A DNA stretch of 64,000 nt from Cunninghamella blakesleeana (lineage: Eukaryota; Mucoromycota; Mucoromycetes; Mucorales; Cunninghamellaceae): assembly GCA_017871115.1 (NCBI GenBank), contig JAFCIZ010000005.1, positions 3,093,501 through 3,157,500 on the forward strand. Reading direction: 5' to 3'. The notes below the pieces were generated by a model, which saw nothing but the letters and a program-made list of their open reading frames with translations, searched no databases and had not been told where the DNA came from. Below, in pieces: positions 23,597 to 37,000 of the stretch. The position numbers were made by a program, and so were the translations under genes. Each line of letters opens with the position of its first letter. Positions within the stretch are counted from its first letter, which is position 1.

Positions 23597-25072
23597 ATGT
23601 TAGCTGATGCTTATGGTAAGTCTTTTTTATATATTTAACTTTTTTTTTTTTTTTTTTAAAAAAAAAAATAAAGCTTTAGTAAAAGCTCTTGGCTGAAAAA
23701 CTCATGAATCTTTTATTTATATTTTATATTTGTTAATATGATTGGAATGCCTAGATTTCTTGCTTAAACTACTTATAATAGGAAACTCAGGGACTGGAAA
23801 GTAATATACTATACTCGTTATAATAAGCTATATGAATGTTTGAATATACTAATTTATTATCTTTTTATTATTTTAATATCTTTTTATTCAATATAGATCA
23901 TGTTTACTACATCATTTTCTAGAAAATCAATGTAAATACGCAATTAGACTTGGAACATATATATATAAATATATAAACTTGTAACTCAATATAATTTAAT
24001 ACGTAAATATTCGTTTGTTTATTCAGTTCGAGAGGATTCTGTAAACACTATAGGGATGGAATTTGGTACACGAATAATTCATATTGCCGATAAATCTATA
24101 AAGTTACAAATATGGGACACAGCTGGTCAAGTAGGTATTTTTTTTTTATCTCTCTCTAACCCTCTCGCTCTCTCTCTCTCTCTCTTTTTTTTTAAAAAAA
24201 AAAATTATACATATATAATATTCATGGATATCAATTTTATTATTTTTATTTCTCAAAAATCTCAAATTACAAGTACTAAATGTTTATTTTTTTATTATAA
24301 TAATTATTATTTTTTATTTTTTCACGTGGATAATATAGGAAAGATTTAGGTATATTAAATAGTAACATAATGCAACAACCAATTTCTATTGTTGATGAAT
24401 TGGCAATATTAAAAATAAAATAAAATTGACTAGTCCTTTTGATATCTATTATACTCTAGATCTTTAACAAAAAGTTATTTTAGAGGAGCTGCTGGCGCTT
24501 TAGTGGTTTATGATATTTGCAAGTAGGTAACATATATATATGTACGTATAAAGGGTATAATAAATATAATATTGAGTTTTTTAATCTAATTTTACTTTAA
24601 TAGTCGAGAAACATTTTCAGGGATTCGATCATGGTTAACGGATTTAAGACAGCTGGCCAATCCAGAAATGGTACTAATTCTTGTTGGAAATAAAACAGAT
24701 AAAGCAGACGAAAGAGAAGTATCTTACTTAGAGGCTAGTCGATTTGCTCAAGAGCAAGGTAATTTAAATATATGAATGAATATATAAATTTTATCTATAA
24801 TACGTGTGTATGTGCGTGTATATATTTACTTGGTTTAATTATTTTATTTTATTTTATTAATAGAAATGATGTTTTTGGAAGCAAGTGCATTTTCTGGCGA
24901 TGGCGTAGAGGAAATGTTTTTTAAGTGTGCAAGGTCTATATTAAGCAAGATTGAAACAGGGCAAATCGATCCAGAAAGAAGTGGGAGTGGTGTGCAATTT
25001 GGTGATTCTAGTATGAGGCGAATGACTCAGAGAACTCGTTTAAGAAAAAAAGAAAAATCATGCTGTTTTTAG
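23597..25072 (+). CDS. RAB4: Rab4-type small GTPase
   Basis: Ras-superfamily GTPase, probably for early-endosome recycling. Eight exons: 23597-23615, 23755-23800, 23897-23931, 24027-24130, 24339-24349, 24460-24522, 24604-24758, 24864-25072; 213 residues, the same as typical Rab4. Exon 5 is only 11 nt and encodes ERF plus part of the next Arg. Motifs: P-loop GNSGTGKS (16-23), effector region [22 protein letters not shown] (63-69), NKTD (122-125), [14 protein letters not shown]. The C-terminus has two adjacent cysteines one residue from the end (SCCF), compatible with geranylgeranylation. The opening [20 protein letters not shown] is characteristic of Rab4 and Rab2/14 relatives; Rab4 is preferred from the switch region and length. 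Confidence 0.93.
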
Positions 25073-26082
25073 CCCTTTTTATTCATTATTATATTATTAT
25101 TCATTGTATTTTATTTTTTTTATTATTGTTTTGTTAATGTTCTTTATTACTATTATATTATTATTATTATTATTATTATTAACTTTTTATTATTCCATTT
25201 TAACATATCATATAAATTGTATAATATAATAATAAATGTTATGTATCACAGACGAGCACTGTAAATTCAATCGAATGAAATTGACGAATTATTCGGTTTG
25301 ATCATAGTTAATTTTACTGCTTTTTAATACAATTCCAAAAAAAGAAATACCAAGTATGTGATGAAAAAAAAATATCTCTCTTTTAATTAATGCTAGCGCT
25401 AATTTTTTTTATATTATTATCAATGGTAAAATATGTACTAAAAGTAGATTTAAAAATGCGGTGTATTTGAGCAAAAGTTTATTACAAATCAGTCGCATAA
25501 ATCATTCGGTTTTATATATTTTTTCATATCAAATAAAAAAAGTATACTTTTCATTTCATTTTTGCAGTTATTTTTTATTAATGAAAAAATTTGAAAAATA
25601 ATATGACTCAATTCTTATAATCAAGAGATCATAATTCATTTTTTAAAACGAATAAGTTTACAATAAAAATATAGAAAAATATGGTACAAATACAAGCTAT
25701 AGGACACTTTTTATTTTTATTTTTTTAAAAATCCGCAGATCCTAACCCCATTTTTTTATGTCTGATCCCACATTAAAATATGTATATATAAAGTATTTTT
25801 ATACATTAAGTTCATTATAAATAAAAGTTTATTGTCGAAACATTTTTCTATTGCGACATAGAGTTGTATCAAAGAGAGATGCTCTGCTACGATTATATTT
25901 ACTATTAGAATCGTTGATTTCAAAAAGCAATCATAATATATAATCAATTTAAAATTATATCAATAAGCTAATGTAATAAAGAAACAGTTCGCACTCATAT
26001 TTGTTATACGTAATAGTTACGCTAATTTATATTATTATAATCATTAAAATTATTTACATAAATATAAATATATAGTATAAAT
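25073..26082. other. Intergenic between convergent genes
   Basis: About 1 kb between the Rab4 stop and the EDC3 stop. An ATT run lies at about 25150-25181. The remainder is AT-rich and T-run-rich. A short minus-strand frame near 25756-25947 has no family signature and is not called. Confidence 0.55.
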
Positions 26083-28596
26083 CTAGTCTAAATAGTTTAA
26101 GTTTATAACAAAATTTGTACCCCAAGGTATTACATGTTTTTTCAATCCTACTTTTTTCCAGCATAATTTTGGGTACCCTAAATCTATAACATATAATTCA
26201 CCCGTTATTTTTCGAGAAATACAGCCTGTTTTAGGAGCAGCAAGACATATAGTCCATTTTGGTCGAATAAAATGAATTGGATGATGTTGTTGGCCTAGTT
26301 TTTAAATAAAGTAAATAAACGATTAATCCTATGATTATTCACCTTGCGCTATTTTATTTATATTTAAATAAATTTTTTATTAGTATTTACCAGTGCTAGC
26401 ATCTACACCACTAGGAAAATCGATACTTAATACAGGTAGTTTGTTATTATTAGTCCATTCGATCATATCACATATGCTAAGGTAAGTTGCTCTTTCATCT
26501 TGAAGATCAACTAATTTAGTTTGTGATCCTAACATTGAATCAATGACTAAATCTGGTCTAAACAACTGTAATAAATCTAATTATAAAATAAAGAATACGT
26601 ATATCATATTACTCATACTGATTCTAATTACTCCAATTTATATATATGTGTATGTATATATACCTTGAGCACCATATAGTATATGTCCTCCGATTTGTTC
26701 AAATAGGTATCTTTGATAATTAGTCGCCTTAAACATAGGGTTATCACTAGTAACCATACATACAGTAACTTGATACCCATGATTTAGTAAACGCCTAGCA
26801 ACAGATAATCCATAAGCACCATTTTTATAATTTCCAGCCAATACTAATACCCTCTGTCCATTTTCTTTTCCATTGCATCCACCTAAAGATAATGACTTTT
26901 TTTTAGTATGTAGTACATGTCAAATATTAACCCTGATTTATTTAAAAAGTAAAAATAATAGTTATATATAAATTATATTACCTAATATTTTCATTGCCAA
27001 TTCAGAAACCCCTCTGCCTCCATTTTCAATTAATTGGTCTTCATCTAATCCAATAACAGATACTAATGAAAATACAAAAGTAATAAAAATAAAGGGCAAG
27101 TTAATTTTTTGTAAATTTATGTAGCCACTTATTATTATTATTATATCAATTTACTGCATTCGTGTTCAGCATGGGCCATTTGTAAAGGAGAAATAGCAGG
27201 GCATAATACATTATCTTCTACAGATACGAGTTTTACCGTTTTTCTTACATTCTTATATCCATTTTTACGTTGCTGATATGAATAACTTTCAGATGGTGTT
27301 TGTGATATATTATCGCTTTCGTCTCCAAATTTTAATTCATTATTGTCGTCATTGTCATGATCATCATCGCTATCAGTGACTCGTGGTGTATAGTCCAATA
27401 CATTTTCAGTTGGTAACAAATTAACTTGCTTTGGTTCCTTTTTAAGTAAAATTTTACGTGGTAATCTATTAAGTGACACTAACAATGTTTCTGAAGCAGT
27501 TTCATCAGATTCCTATTTTTTTTAAAAAAAATAAAAACGAAAAAATGAAAAAAAAATTATACTAGTAAAAATTTACCTCACTTTTTTTAATACCTTAATT
27601 TCTGCAAATACTTTAGCTTTATCAAACATATTTAAATTAGCCTGAAAGTCAAACTCTTCCTCTATAAATCCTTTTACATCCTCATTGGCCCAACCATTAA
27701 TTTCTGTTTGTTTCCGTTGATAATTCTTTTGTTGCTGACGTTTTGATTTTCGATCAGCTAAAATAAAATAAAAAATATAAATGAATAAAAGTATATAAAA
27801 TATAAAAAGTAGAAGATGTAAATGTATTTCTATATATTTAAATGTATAGTAAAAATAAAATAAAATACATACTTGTACTCGAGGTTGATTTAGTAGGTTT
27901 CATATTTTTCACCTATTTAAATAGTTGTTAATATCTTAATATGAATTTATTTTTAAAAACCTTTTTTAAAATAATAAAAAAAAAAACCATATAAATAATA
28001 TATATTATATTCTTACTATATTTGGTTGAATATCATAAGGTTGTAAACCAGTTTCCTGTTGTTTATGTTGAGGAAGAGGTGGGGGAGAATGAGGCTTACG
28101 TGTATCAACATGAGGGATTGTAGTATCCACATTATTTGTGTCACTTGCTGGAGTATCTTTAAAATGATCTACATGTTGATTTAGAATTTGCGGTGAAGCA
28201 TTTGTAATAGATTGATTGATGTTTGTATGCGACTGTAAAGATATATTATTTTTATTCGATACTATTTGTAAATCTGCAATATCTTGACCAACGACGCCAT
28301 AAAGAGGAGTACTATGAGATATTTGGCCAGGAAAATGAAGTGTTACTTTAATATATGGGTACAAATATAAAATAAAATAAATAGTATTAGATCTATGTTT
28401 ATAAGAATTAATTTTAAAATCCATATCTAATTTATATCTTTGTATTCGTATATATAAATAGATTTTTATTGTATTATTTACCATCGTGTAATGTCATTTG
28501 TTGTGTAAAGGGATCGATATGTGCAACTATGCCATCCAGTTTTATGCCAGAGTGTAGTAATAGTGAAACGTGAAAACCAATAAATGCCGAAGCCAT
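26083..28596 (-). CDS. EDC3: Enhancer of mRNA decapping Edc3
   Basis: Scaffold of the Dcp1-Dcp2 decapping complex in P-bodies. Nine exons (minus): 28482-28596, 28017-28345, 27873-27912, 27594-27757, 27155-27512, 26982-27062, 26664-26882, 26391-26576, 26083-26294; 567 residues. An N-terminal divergent LSm domain (about 1-70; LDGIVAHIDPFTQQMTLHD) is followed by a disordered linker. An FDF motif sits at residues 197-199 (EEFDFQANLNMF), which in other species binds the DEAD-box helicase Dhh1. The C-terminal YjeF-N/Rossmann dimerisation domain runs from about 336 to the end (RVLVLAGNYKNGAYGLSVAR, LVIDSMLGSQ, LSIDFPSGVDASTG). The LSm-FDF-YjeF order is specific to Edc3 and excludes a plain NAD(P)HX epimerase. 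Exon 8 uses the upstream of two possible acceptors; only that one keeps phase. Confidence 0.93.
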
Positions 28597-28773
28597 TATA
28601 TTTAAAAATAATACAATTGATAATTTATGATGATAGTATTTAATATTTTAACTCTATACTTTAGAAATAAATAAATAAATAAGAAAGAGATTAAAAGAAA
28701 AGAAGAGGAAAAAAAATAAAAAGGGAATTCCCGAATTTCATTCTTTTTTTTTTTTAAAAAAAAAAAGGAAATT

Positions 28774-28781
28774 TGACGTCA
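28774..28781. promoter_or_regulatory. CRE-like palindrome TGACGTCA
   Basis: Perfect 8-bp CRE/ATF palindrome, 178 bp upstream of the EDC3 ATG, next to a T(n)A(n) block. In fungi bZIP factors of the Atf1/Sko1 type bind this word. Function here is inference from sequence alone. Confidence 0.4.
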
Positions 28782-29303
28782 CTTGATATAGCGCTGTTGG
28801 AAATATTATTTTTTGTACAAATTCAAGTGAATGCATAATTTTTTTTATTTCTATTTTCTATTTAGCATGTTTTATTTCATAACAGTATACCAATTGATAG
28901 AATGAATTTAATTATATATATTGATTAAGCGGTTATTTGATTTTCAATGAAAAATAAAAAAGGGTTCGAACACTAAAATATAAAATTAATAGAAGGTAGT
29001 TTTTATTAAAAGTAAATATTTAGATGTCTTGTCATTTATTATTATTAGCATAGTTAATGCAATGTATTTTTGAATAAACGCGTCTTTAATATCAAGAATA
29101 AATAGATGTTTTTTTTTTCTTTTGAAAAAAAAAAAAAAAAAAAAAAAAAACAGTTTAATACTCGTGCACTTTATGAAAAATCCATTATGATTTATTTTTC
29201 AAAAACCGAGTATACCATAGTATTATCAATTAAAATTATTTATTTCCGTTTGTATCATACGCTATATAGATTTTTAATAGACCTACAAGTAAATATGAAA
29301 AGG

Positions 29304-29334
<31 letters not shown>

Positions 29335-30093
29335 CTTTATCAGAAAATTGAAAGTCAAGAGAAACAGTGATAAGGAAGCTGTTTTTCTTATATATATATA
29401 TGGATATATATATATATAAATTCTTACTGATTTCATATTTAATATAAAAAGTGTTTTATCATCCATTATTATATTATCTTTATGTTAATATATCAATGAT
29501 ATAGCAGGTAGAACTGCATATAAGGAATGGGATAAGGAGACGAGGATTTTATAAAGTAACACTTTCTTTTAAAAAATAAAAAAAGGAGTATCAATATACT
29601 CGACAGTTATTCCTTCCATAAAAGGTATCACGTGGATAATTATAAAGATTATATATGTAGACTCTATTACATATATATGTATATAGATAATACAGGATAT
29701 GGCAAAGTGAATGAACTATTATAGAAATTCCTTGTCATAGAACAATATTTTTTAAAGCTTTTTTATACGTACAGGGTGTTTTTTTTTCGGTTACCAAAAA
29801 GAAATTTAATAATAGTGCATTGTATAAGAATAATCAGAAACAGTACGATAGTTTTTTTACAAGTACACACATAGCAAGGATTCAGTGTATTTATGTTATT
29901 GTTATCATTTTTAACATAGCATATATACTGTTGTTCCCATTTACTATTTTATAAAAACTAAATCCAAAGTGCCTGAATAATTAACAAATTTAATTTATAT
30001 TTATTTAATAGTAGATACATGATGAATTATCATAAACCTAATATGGAAACTTTTAAAAATAGAACATATATAATTCAAATCCTAATATTAAAT

Positions 30094-30099
<6 letters not shown>

Positions 30100-30131
<32 letters not shown>
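30100..30131. repeat. (AT)n microsatellite
   Basis: Long pure AT dinucleotide run in the EDC3-FKS intergenic region. Confidence 0.85.
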
Positions 30132-30132
<1 letters not shown>

Positions 30133-30469
30133 TTTTTAAATGAATCGTGGTAATGATTAAAATCATTAAATAATAATTTTAAGCTTTGTTAATTTATGCT
30201 TTTTATGTTGTATACTATAATTTCATGTAAAATACTCTAATTATATTTTATTTATTTTAGATAAATTAGTACATATAATTTATCAACATGTATATTTATT
30301 TTTAAAATAAAAAACAATTTTTTCATTATACTCGGTTCTAGATGCGATAATGGTATATGGAATATTAAATAAGGGGCGATAGTTGATCGATTGTTTTGTT
30401 TTTTATCAAAAAAAAAAAAAGAACCCTTATAAGAAAAATTCATGAATGGGACAATACTGAAAATAGTGT

Positions 30470-30471
<2 letters not shown>

Positions 30472-30506
<35 letters not shown>

Positions 30507-30521
30507 CATACATACATACAT
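30472..30521. repeat. (AT)n followed by (CATA)n microsatellite
   Basis: An AT dinucleotide run passes into about five CATA tetranucleotides, then further AT. Typical replication-slippage DNA. Confidence 0.8.
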
Positions 30522-31019
30522 ATATTTATATATATGAACAATTAAATTTAAAAAATAGAACTATTTATTTTATATATATATATTTACTTGGCTGTATCAT
30601 ATATATTAATGGTTTACAATTTAAATTGTCCGCTCCGGATCGAAGGGGAGCAACAAAGTAATATATATATATATATATATAAGGCGAGGGAGAGGCTAGT
30701 GTAATACTTTATATATATATAAAAAAAAAAAAAAAAAAGGAGGAGACTATAATATTTCTTTTAAGGGTTTTAATGAAAAAGCGGGTGAAGAATGAAAAAA
30801 CAGCCATACCCTTTGCTAAAGAAATGCTAGAAAAAAAAATAATCTTTTCATTTCAATCGATATCTTTTTATACCTGTATATACATTTTTGAATAATATTA
30901 AAAAAAAATTAGAAAAATCAAAGCACTCTTTTTAATTTTCTTTTTCTTTTCCTCATTCTCTATTATTCCTCTTTCTTTTTTTCTTTCATATATAGAGTAG
31001 TTCAAAAAAAAGAAAAATA

Positions 31020-34000
31020 ATGGAAAATTCAAATAATAAAGAAAATATACTAATTGATGAAAATATAATAACAGATGAAACAGCTTCTTCATTACTATTG
31101 TAAAGATTAAAAAATAAAATAAATTTATATTGGGTTACTTAAAAAAACTAAATTTTATTGCTATATCTATTTCTATTTAATTTAAACACGTAGTATTTCT
31201 AACAATGATCATCCTAGCCATTCCACCATTTTAGAAGAGAAAAAAATAAAACAACATTCAAGTCACCTTCAGCAACAGCGCAGACAATTATACCAACAGT
31301 ATCAGCCTCATTTATTTTACCAAGATCAACAAGGCTACTATAATAATAATTCATTACCTAATTCTATTGTTGGTGGTATGTCCTGCATTATGTAACATAA
31401 TCGGACTTCAAATTTTAAAAAATATACTAATTTTTCCTTTTTCTTTTTTTTTTTTTTTTTTTCCAACTTTTTTACTCCTTTTTAACAAACATAAATCTCT
31501 CTCTATATATATATCCATTTTTATAGATTCAGTGCAAGAATATGACGATGTATCTGAAAGTTCCTCAATGTTTGTTAATTATCATGTTAACAATAACAAC
31601 ACAACAAACATATTAAAAAATAAAAATAGCAATACTTTTACAACAGCTTGTGCAAATACAAGTGCTTCTGATAATAATAACCAACATATATCTACTTCTA
31701 TGAATGATATTGATATTTATGGTCATGTATATGAAGAAATATCGCACGCTGGAAGGTATTTAAAATGCGCTCCTTCAACTGAGTCATTACTAGCTTTATT
31801 AGATGTAAAACAGAAAAATAAAAAAAAATATTATAATTCTTCTACACTCTCGTTACAACAACAACAACAGCAACAGTCGAATCATTATAAAAAATCGCCT
31901 TCTTTACCTAATTTTGATACCCCTTCCACCTCTTCATCTCCTTTAGTAACAGAGCAAAGATATTTTCCATACAATCGTCATCAAGATAATGCTGATAATG
32001 AAGATCAAAATGATGATATGAAAAAGATACATGAAGAGGACCATCATGATGAATACTTGGAGAAATATCCTACTTGGTATCAAGCAAGTCTATTAGAAAG
32101 AAAGAAAAAGCATTTCCAATCTCATGGAAAGATACCTACGCCAAATATGATTCGACATTTATTAAAACGGTTTAAAAATTGCTTTGGATTTCAACAAGAT
32201 AGTATCAATAATATGCTTGATCATATACTTACTTTATTGGATTCAAGAAGATCAAGAATGGAAACATGTGAGTGGGCGATTAAAACTTTACATGCCGAAT
32301 ATATAGGTGGGCCGCATGCTAATTATAAAAAATGGTACTTTGCTTGTCAGTTTTATAAATTTGAATATCCTGATATAGAAGACATAGAATTGAAATGGCA
32401 ACGCATGATGGAACAAAAGACCAATATGGAACGAATGCAAGATATTAGCTTATGGTTATTAATTTGGTCAGAAATGTCGGTATTAAGATTTTGTCCTGAA
32501 CTACTTTGTTTTATCTTTAAATTGGCAAATGATTTTTATAGCTATTACGAATTACAATATATGGATAGCGACAATGATCATCATCAAGATCCCTTATTAT
32601 CAAAAATAGCTGAAGAAGGCGACTTTTTAAATTACATTGTAACACCATTATATCAATATGTTTATGAACAGGGCTGGAGACAAGACCAAAGAAGACGGGA
32701 GCGTGATCATGATAAAATAATTGGTTATGATGATATGAATCAATATTTTTGGTCCTTTAAAAATTTATCTACATTATCATATTCCTTATCAGACGTGGCA
32801 GTAAATCAAGAAAAGGGAAAGAAGCCTAAGAAAAAGAAGAAGAAAAATAGGGATCAAGAATTAGTGATGCAATTAGAAGCTCATCAACGATATAATGCGT
32901 TTAAATACATTGAATGGAATGATGTTTTTAAAAAGACTTTCAAGGAAAAAAGATCTTGGTTACATTTAGCTGTGAACTTTACAAGAATATGGTTACTTCA
33001 TATTGTTTCCTTTTGGTTTTTTATTATTCCCAATGCAACTGCTTTATATATCGATCCATCCTCAGTTGATCCTTCCTTGGATAACTTGATGCCTTTAAAG
33101 GCGCGTGGTGAAGCTAGTAATTTAGAGAATGAAGTGGCTAATATTGCGGATTTACAACATTATATGGACATGGTCACATCAAAAGAAATTGCTGTGGTAT
33201 TATCTATGACTGCGTTAGGTGGTGGTTTGGCTACATTAATAATGATTTTTGGGGCTATTTTAGAATTTTTCTATGTTCCTATGCATACACTACATCAAAT
33301 GAAATGGCTTTTCAAACGACTTTCTCTACTGTTTCTCATTTTTATTATTAATGTAGGCCCTTCTGTTTATTGCTTAAAAATTCAGCGTCATGGTCAATTA
33401 TCCCAAATCGTTGCTGTTATTCAATTAATTATCAGTGTCATTACCACTCTGTATTTTATATTAAAAACACCTTCCTCAGCATCTGGCTCATCTGAAGATC
33501 ACAGATCTTTTGTTGCTCATTTCCCAAGTTTAAGTAAAGAAGATCGTTATATTTCTATTGGTCTATGGGGCTGTGTCTTTGGATGTAAATTAATTGAATC
33601 TTATTTTTTCTTGGCTCTATCTTTCAAAGATCCTTTGGCTAGTATTCTGACGATGACAATAAAAGAATGCCCTAATATTGATGGTGGTGGGACTCTCTCA
33701 ATTTTACTTCATGTAATTTGTCAATCCATGCCTCGTATTATATCTATTATAATGATATTAACAGAGTTGGTATTATTCTTTTTGGATACTTATTTATGGT
33801 ATGTTATTTGGAATACAATTTTTTCAGTCATACAAAGCTTTTATCTTGGTATCTCTATTTTAACACCATGGCGTAATGTATTTGCAAGATTACCGAAGCG
33901 TATCTATACAAAAATATTGTCATCTACTTATTCAGATGAAAACCAATATGCAAACCCTAAGTTACTTTGTTCTCAAATTTGGAATTCTTTTATTTTAACT

Positions 34001-37000
34001 ATGTATCGTGAACATTTACTTTCATCCGATCATGTTACTAAACTGCTTTACCAACAGGTAAAAAAGAAAAAGAAAAAGAAAAGAAAATATATATATATAT
34101 ATATCCATATTTATTGGCTAACTGGTTATCGATTATTAATTATTTAGAGTCCAGTAATGCATGATGGTAAAACAATTTTAAAGGCACCATCTTTTTTTGT
34201 CTCACAAGAGGATTCAGCTTATGAAACAGAATATTATCCACCTGAAAGTGAAGCAGAAAGAAGATTACAATTTCTAGCTACTAGTCTTTCATCACCTATG
34301 CCTGAAGCTTTACCGGTACCTCAAATGCCTACATTTACAGTTATGACTCCTCATTATAATGAAAAAATACTTTTAGACCTTCGAGAAATTATTAAACAAG
34401 ATGATCAACATACTAAACTCACGTTATTAGAATACTTGCAACATTTACATCCTTTTGAATGGGAAAATTTTGTAAATGATACTAAATTAATGGCTTCTTC
34501 TAAATTACATGACAATGGTGATGACATTGATGATGAAAATAATAGCTTTTTCAGAAAAATGAAATCTACTCGTATTAGTGAAGAAGAGCAAGATATGGCG
34601 GATACATCATCTACTACAAGTAGTTTCACAGCTCGTAATGATGTTGATGATAATATGGATGATGAAGGCATTGTTAAGTCATCAAATATGAAACAACATT
34701 CTAAAAAATTCAACAAACTGGATGACTTGCCATTTTATTGCATTGGTTTCAAGGATCCAACACCTGAATATACTTTACGAACACGTATTTGGGCATCATT
34801 AAGATCGCAAACTTTGTATCGTACAATTACAGGATTTATGAATTACCATAAGGCAATTAAATTATTGTATCGTGTGGAAAATCCGGAAGGAATACAAATG
34901 CAACAACATGCTTCTATCACGTTAGATCAAATGGCAAATCGAAAATTTAAATTTTTAATAGCTATGCAACGTTATATGGAATTTACTCATGAAGAAAATG
35001 AAAATGTGGAATTTATATTTAAATCATATCCTAATCTACAGGTAGCCTACATCGAAAATAATATCAATGAAGGGAAATATTATTCTTGTTTAATTGATGG
35101 TTATTGTCCATTAAATGAATTTGGTAAACGTCAGCCTAAATATCGTATTCAGTTACCGGGTAATCCAATTTTAGGTGATGGAAAATCAGATAATCAAAAC
35201 ACAGCTATCATTTATCATCGTGGGGAATTTTTGCAATTAATTGATGCTAATCAAGATAATTATTTGGAGGAATGCTTAAAAATTCGTAGTGTGCTTGGTG
35301 AATTTGAAGGTTCCATGTCACCTTCTTCTTCTAGCCAGCAACTTCAAGAATTTTCCCCTTATGATCAAGAGCTTTTAACGCAATCAAGTAGTCCTGTAGC
35401 TATTGTTGGCGCTCGTGAATACATATTTTCTGAAAGAACAGGTGTATTAGGTGATGTAGCCGCTGGTAAAGAACAAACTTTTGGTACTTTAACTCAAAGG
35501 GTCATGGCCACCATTGGTGGAAGAGTAAGTTTATTATATATATATATATATACTATTATAATTGCTATTATTAATATTAGTTTACTATTATAAATTATCA
35601 TATATATATTATAGCTCCATTATGGTCATCCTGATTTTTTAAACGCTATATTTATGACGACTCGTGGTGGTGTTAGTAAAGCTCAAAAAGGGTTGCATTT
35701 AAATGAAGATATCTATGCAGGTATGAATGCATTTCAAAGAGGAGGTAGAATCAAACATGTGGATTATTATCAGTGTGCTAAAGGTAGAGATCTTGGATTT
35801 CAATCAATTTTAAATTTTGTTACTAAAATTGGGTCTGGTATGGGTGAACAAATGCTATCAAGAGAGTATTACCATTTAGGAACAAATTTACCTTTGGACC
35901 GCTTCCTTACTTTTTACTATGCTCATCCTGGATTTCATATCAATAACGTTTTTATTATGTTGGCCATTCAACTATTTTTATTAGTGATTTTATTACTTAG
36001 TGCTATTCGAATTCCATCCTTATTAGATGTTAATAGCCTTTGTGATAATAGTAGTGAAGCCATCAATAACAGTGAATGTACATCAACCATGGATCATCAT
36101 TTAATTCCTGTTTTTCATTGGATCAAACGTGTGGTACTCTCTATATTTGTCGTCTTATTAGTATCATTTATGCCATTATTTATGCATGAATTGACGGAAC
36201 ATGGCTTTTGGCGTGCATTATCTCGACTTTTTAAACATTTTACCTCTATGTCCCCTATGTTTGAAATTTTTGTGACACAAGTTTATTCTCGTTCTATATT
36301 ACAAAATTTATCTTTTGGTGGCGCTAAATACATTAGTACAGGGCGTGGTTTTGCTATCACTCGACAATCCTTTTCGAGTCTCTATATGAGATTTGCTGAT
36401 ATAAGTTTATATATTGGTATACAACACTTTATGATTTTATTATTTGCAAGTATGATTGTATGGATGCCACATCTTGTTTACTTTTGGTTTACCGTTTGTG
36501 CACTTATTCTTAGCCCCTTTTTATTCAATCCACATCAATTTTCTCTGGTGGATTTCTTGGTAGATTATAAAGATTTATTGCATTGGTTTACTACGGGAAA
36601 TAATAGTAGTAATGACAAAAACTGTAACAATAGTTGGATTAGGTTTTATCGAACGTATAGAATGCAATTAACTGGTATTAAACGAAATCAAAATACTAGT
36701 CCAAAACTTTATCAACCTAGGCCTAAATTAAAAGTGATATTATTTTCAGAAATCATTTTACCATTTATTTATGCGTTATTTTGTATGGTTACTTATATAT
36801 TTATTCATCCAACTGCCCGTTATGGTGGATTATTACGTTTAGGTGCTTTGGCACTGGCTCCTATTGGAATTAATGCTATTATATTATTACCGTTGTTCTT
36901 TGTGTCCCTTCTTTTTGGTAGTCTTCATGGTTTAATTTTTGGTGCTGAATCAAAATTAAGAATTGGTAGCATCATTGCTATTATTGCCCATACATTATCT

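Larger units (their letters stand above)
28597..31019. other. 2.4 kb divergent intergenic region, repeat-rich
   Basis: Between the EDC3 and FKS start codons. The EDC3-proximal part has a T(12)A(11) block (28744-28766) and a palindromic TGACGTCA (28774-28781). Further right lie a 26-nt A run (29125-29150) and several AT/CATA microsatellites (about 29308-29331, 30100-30131, 30472-30521). An A run and purine-rich stretch lie at 30720-30750. I see no gene; the short frames here are low-complexity Ile/Tyr readings of AT repeats. Confidence 0.55.

Noticed and set aside
28955..28985. GGTTCGAA-like word suggesting a tRNA T-arm
   Set aside because: No acceptor stem or anticodon arm can be formed around it. 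I found no convincing tRNA anywhere in the window.
29236..29466. Ile/Tyr-rich frames around AT repeats in 29-31 kb
   Set aside because: Translations of (AT)n microsatellites, not genes.
34405..34716. Minus-strand 103-codon frame
   Set aside because: Lies wholly opposite a conserved exon of the glucan synthase; shadow of its codon bias.
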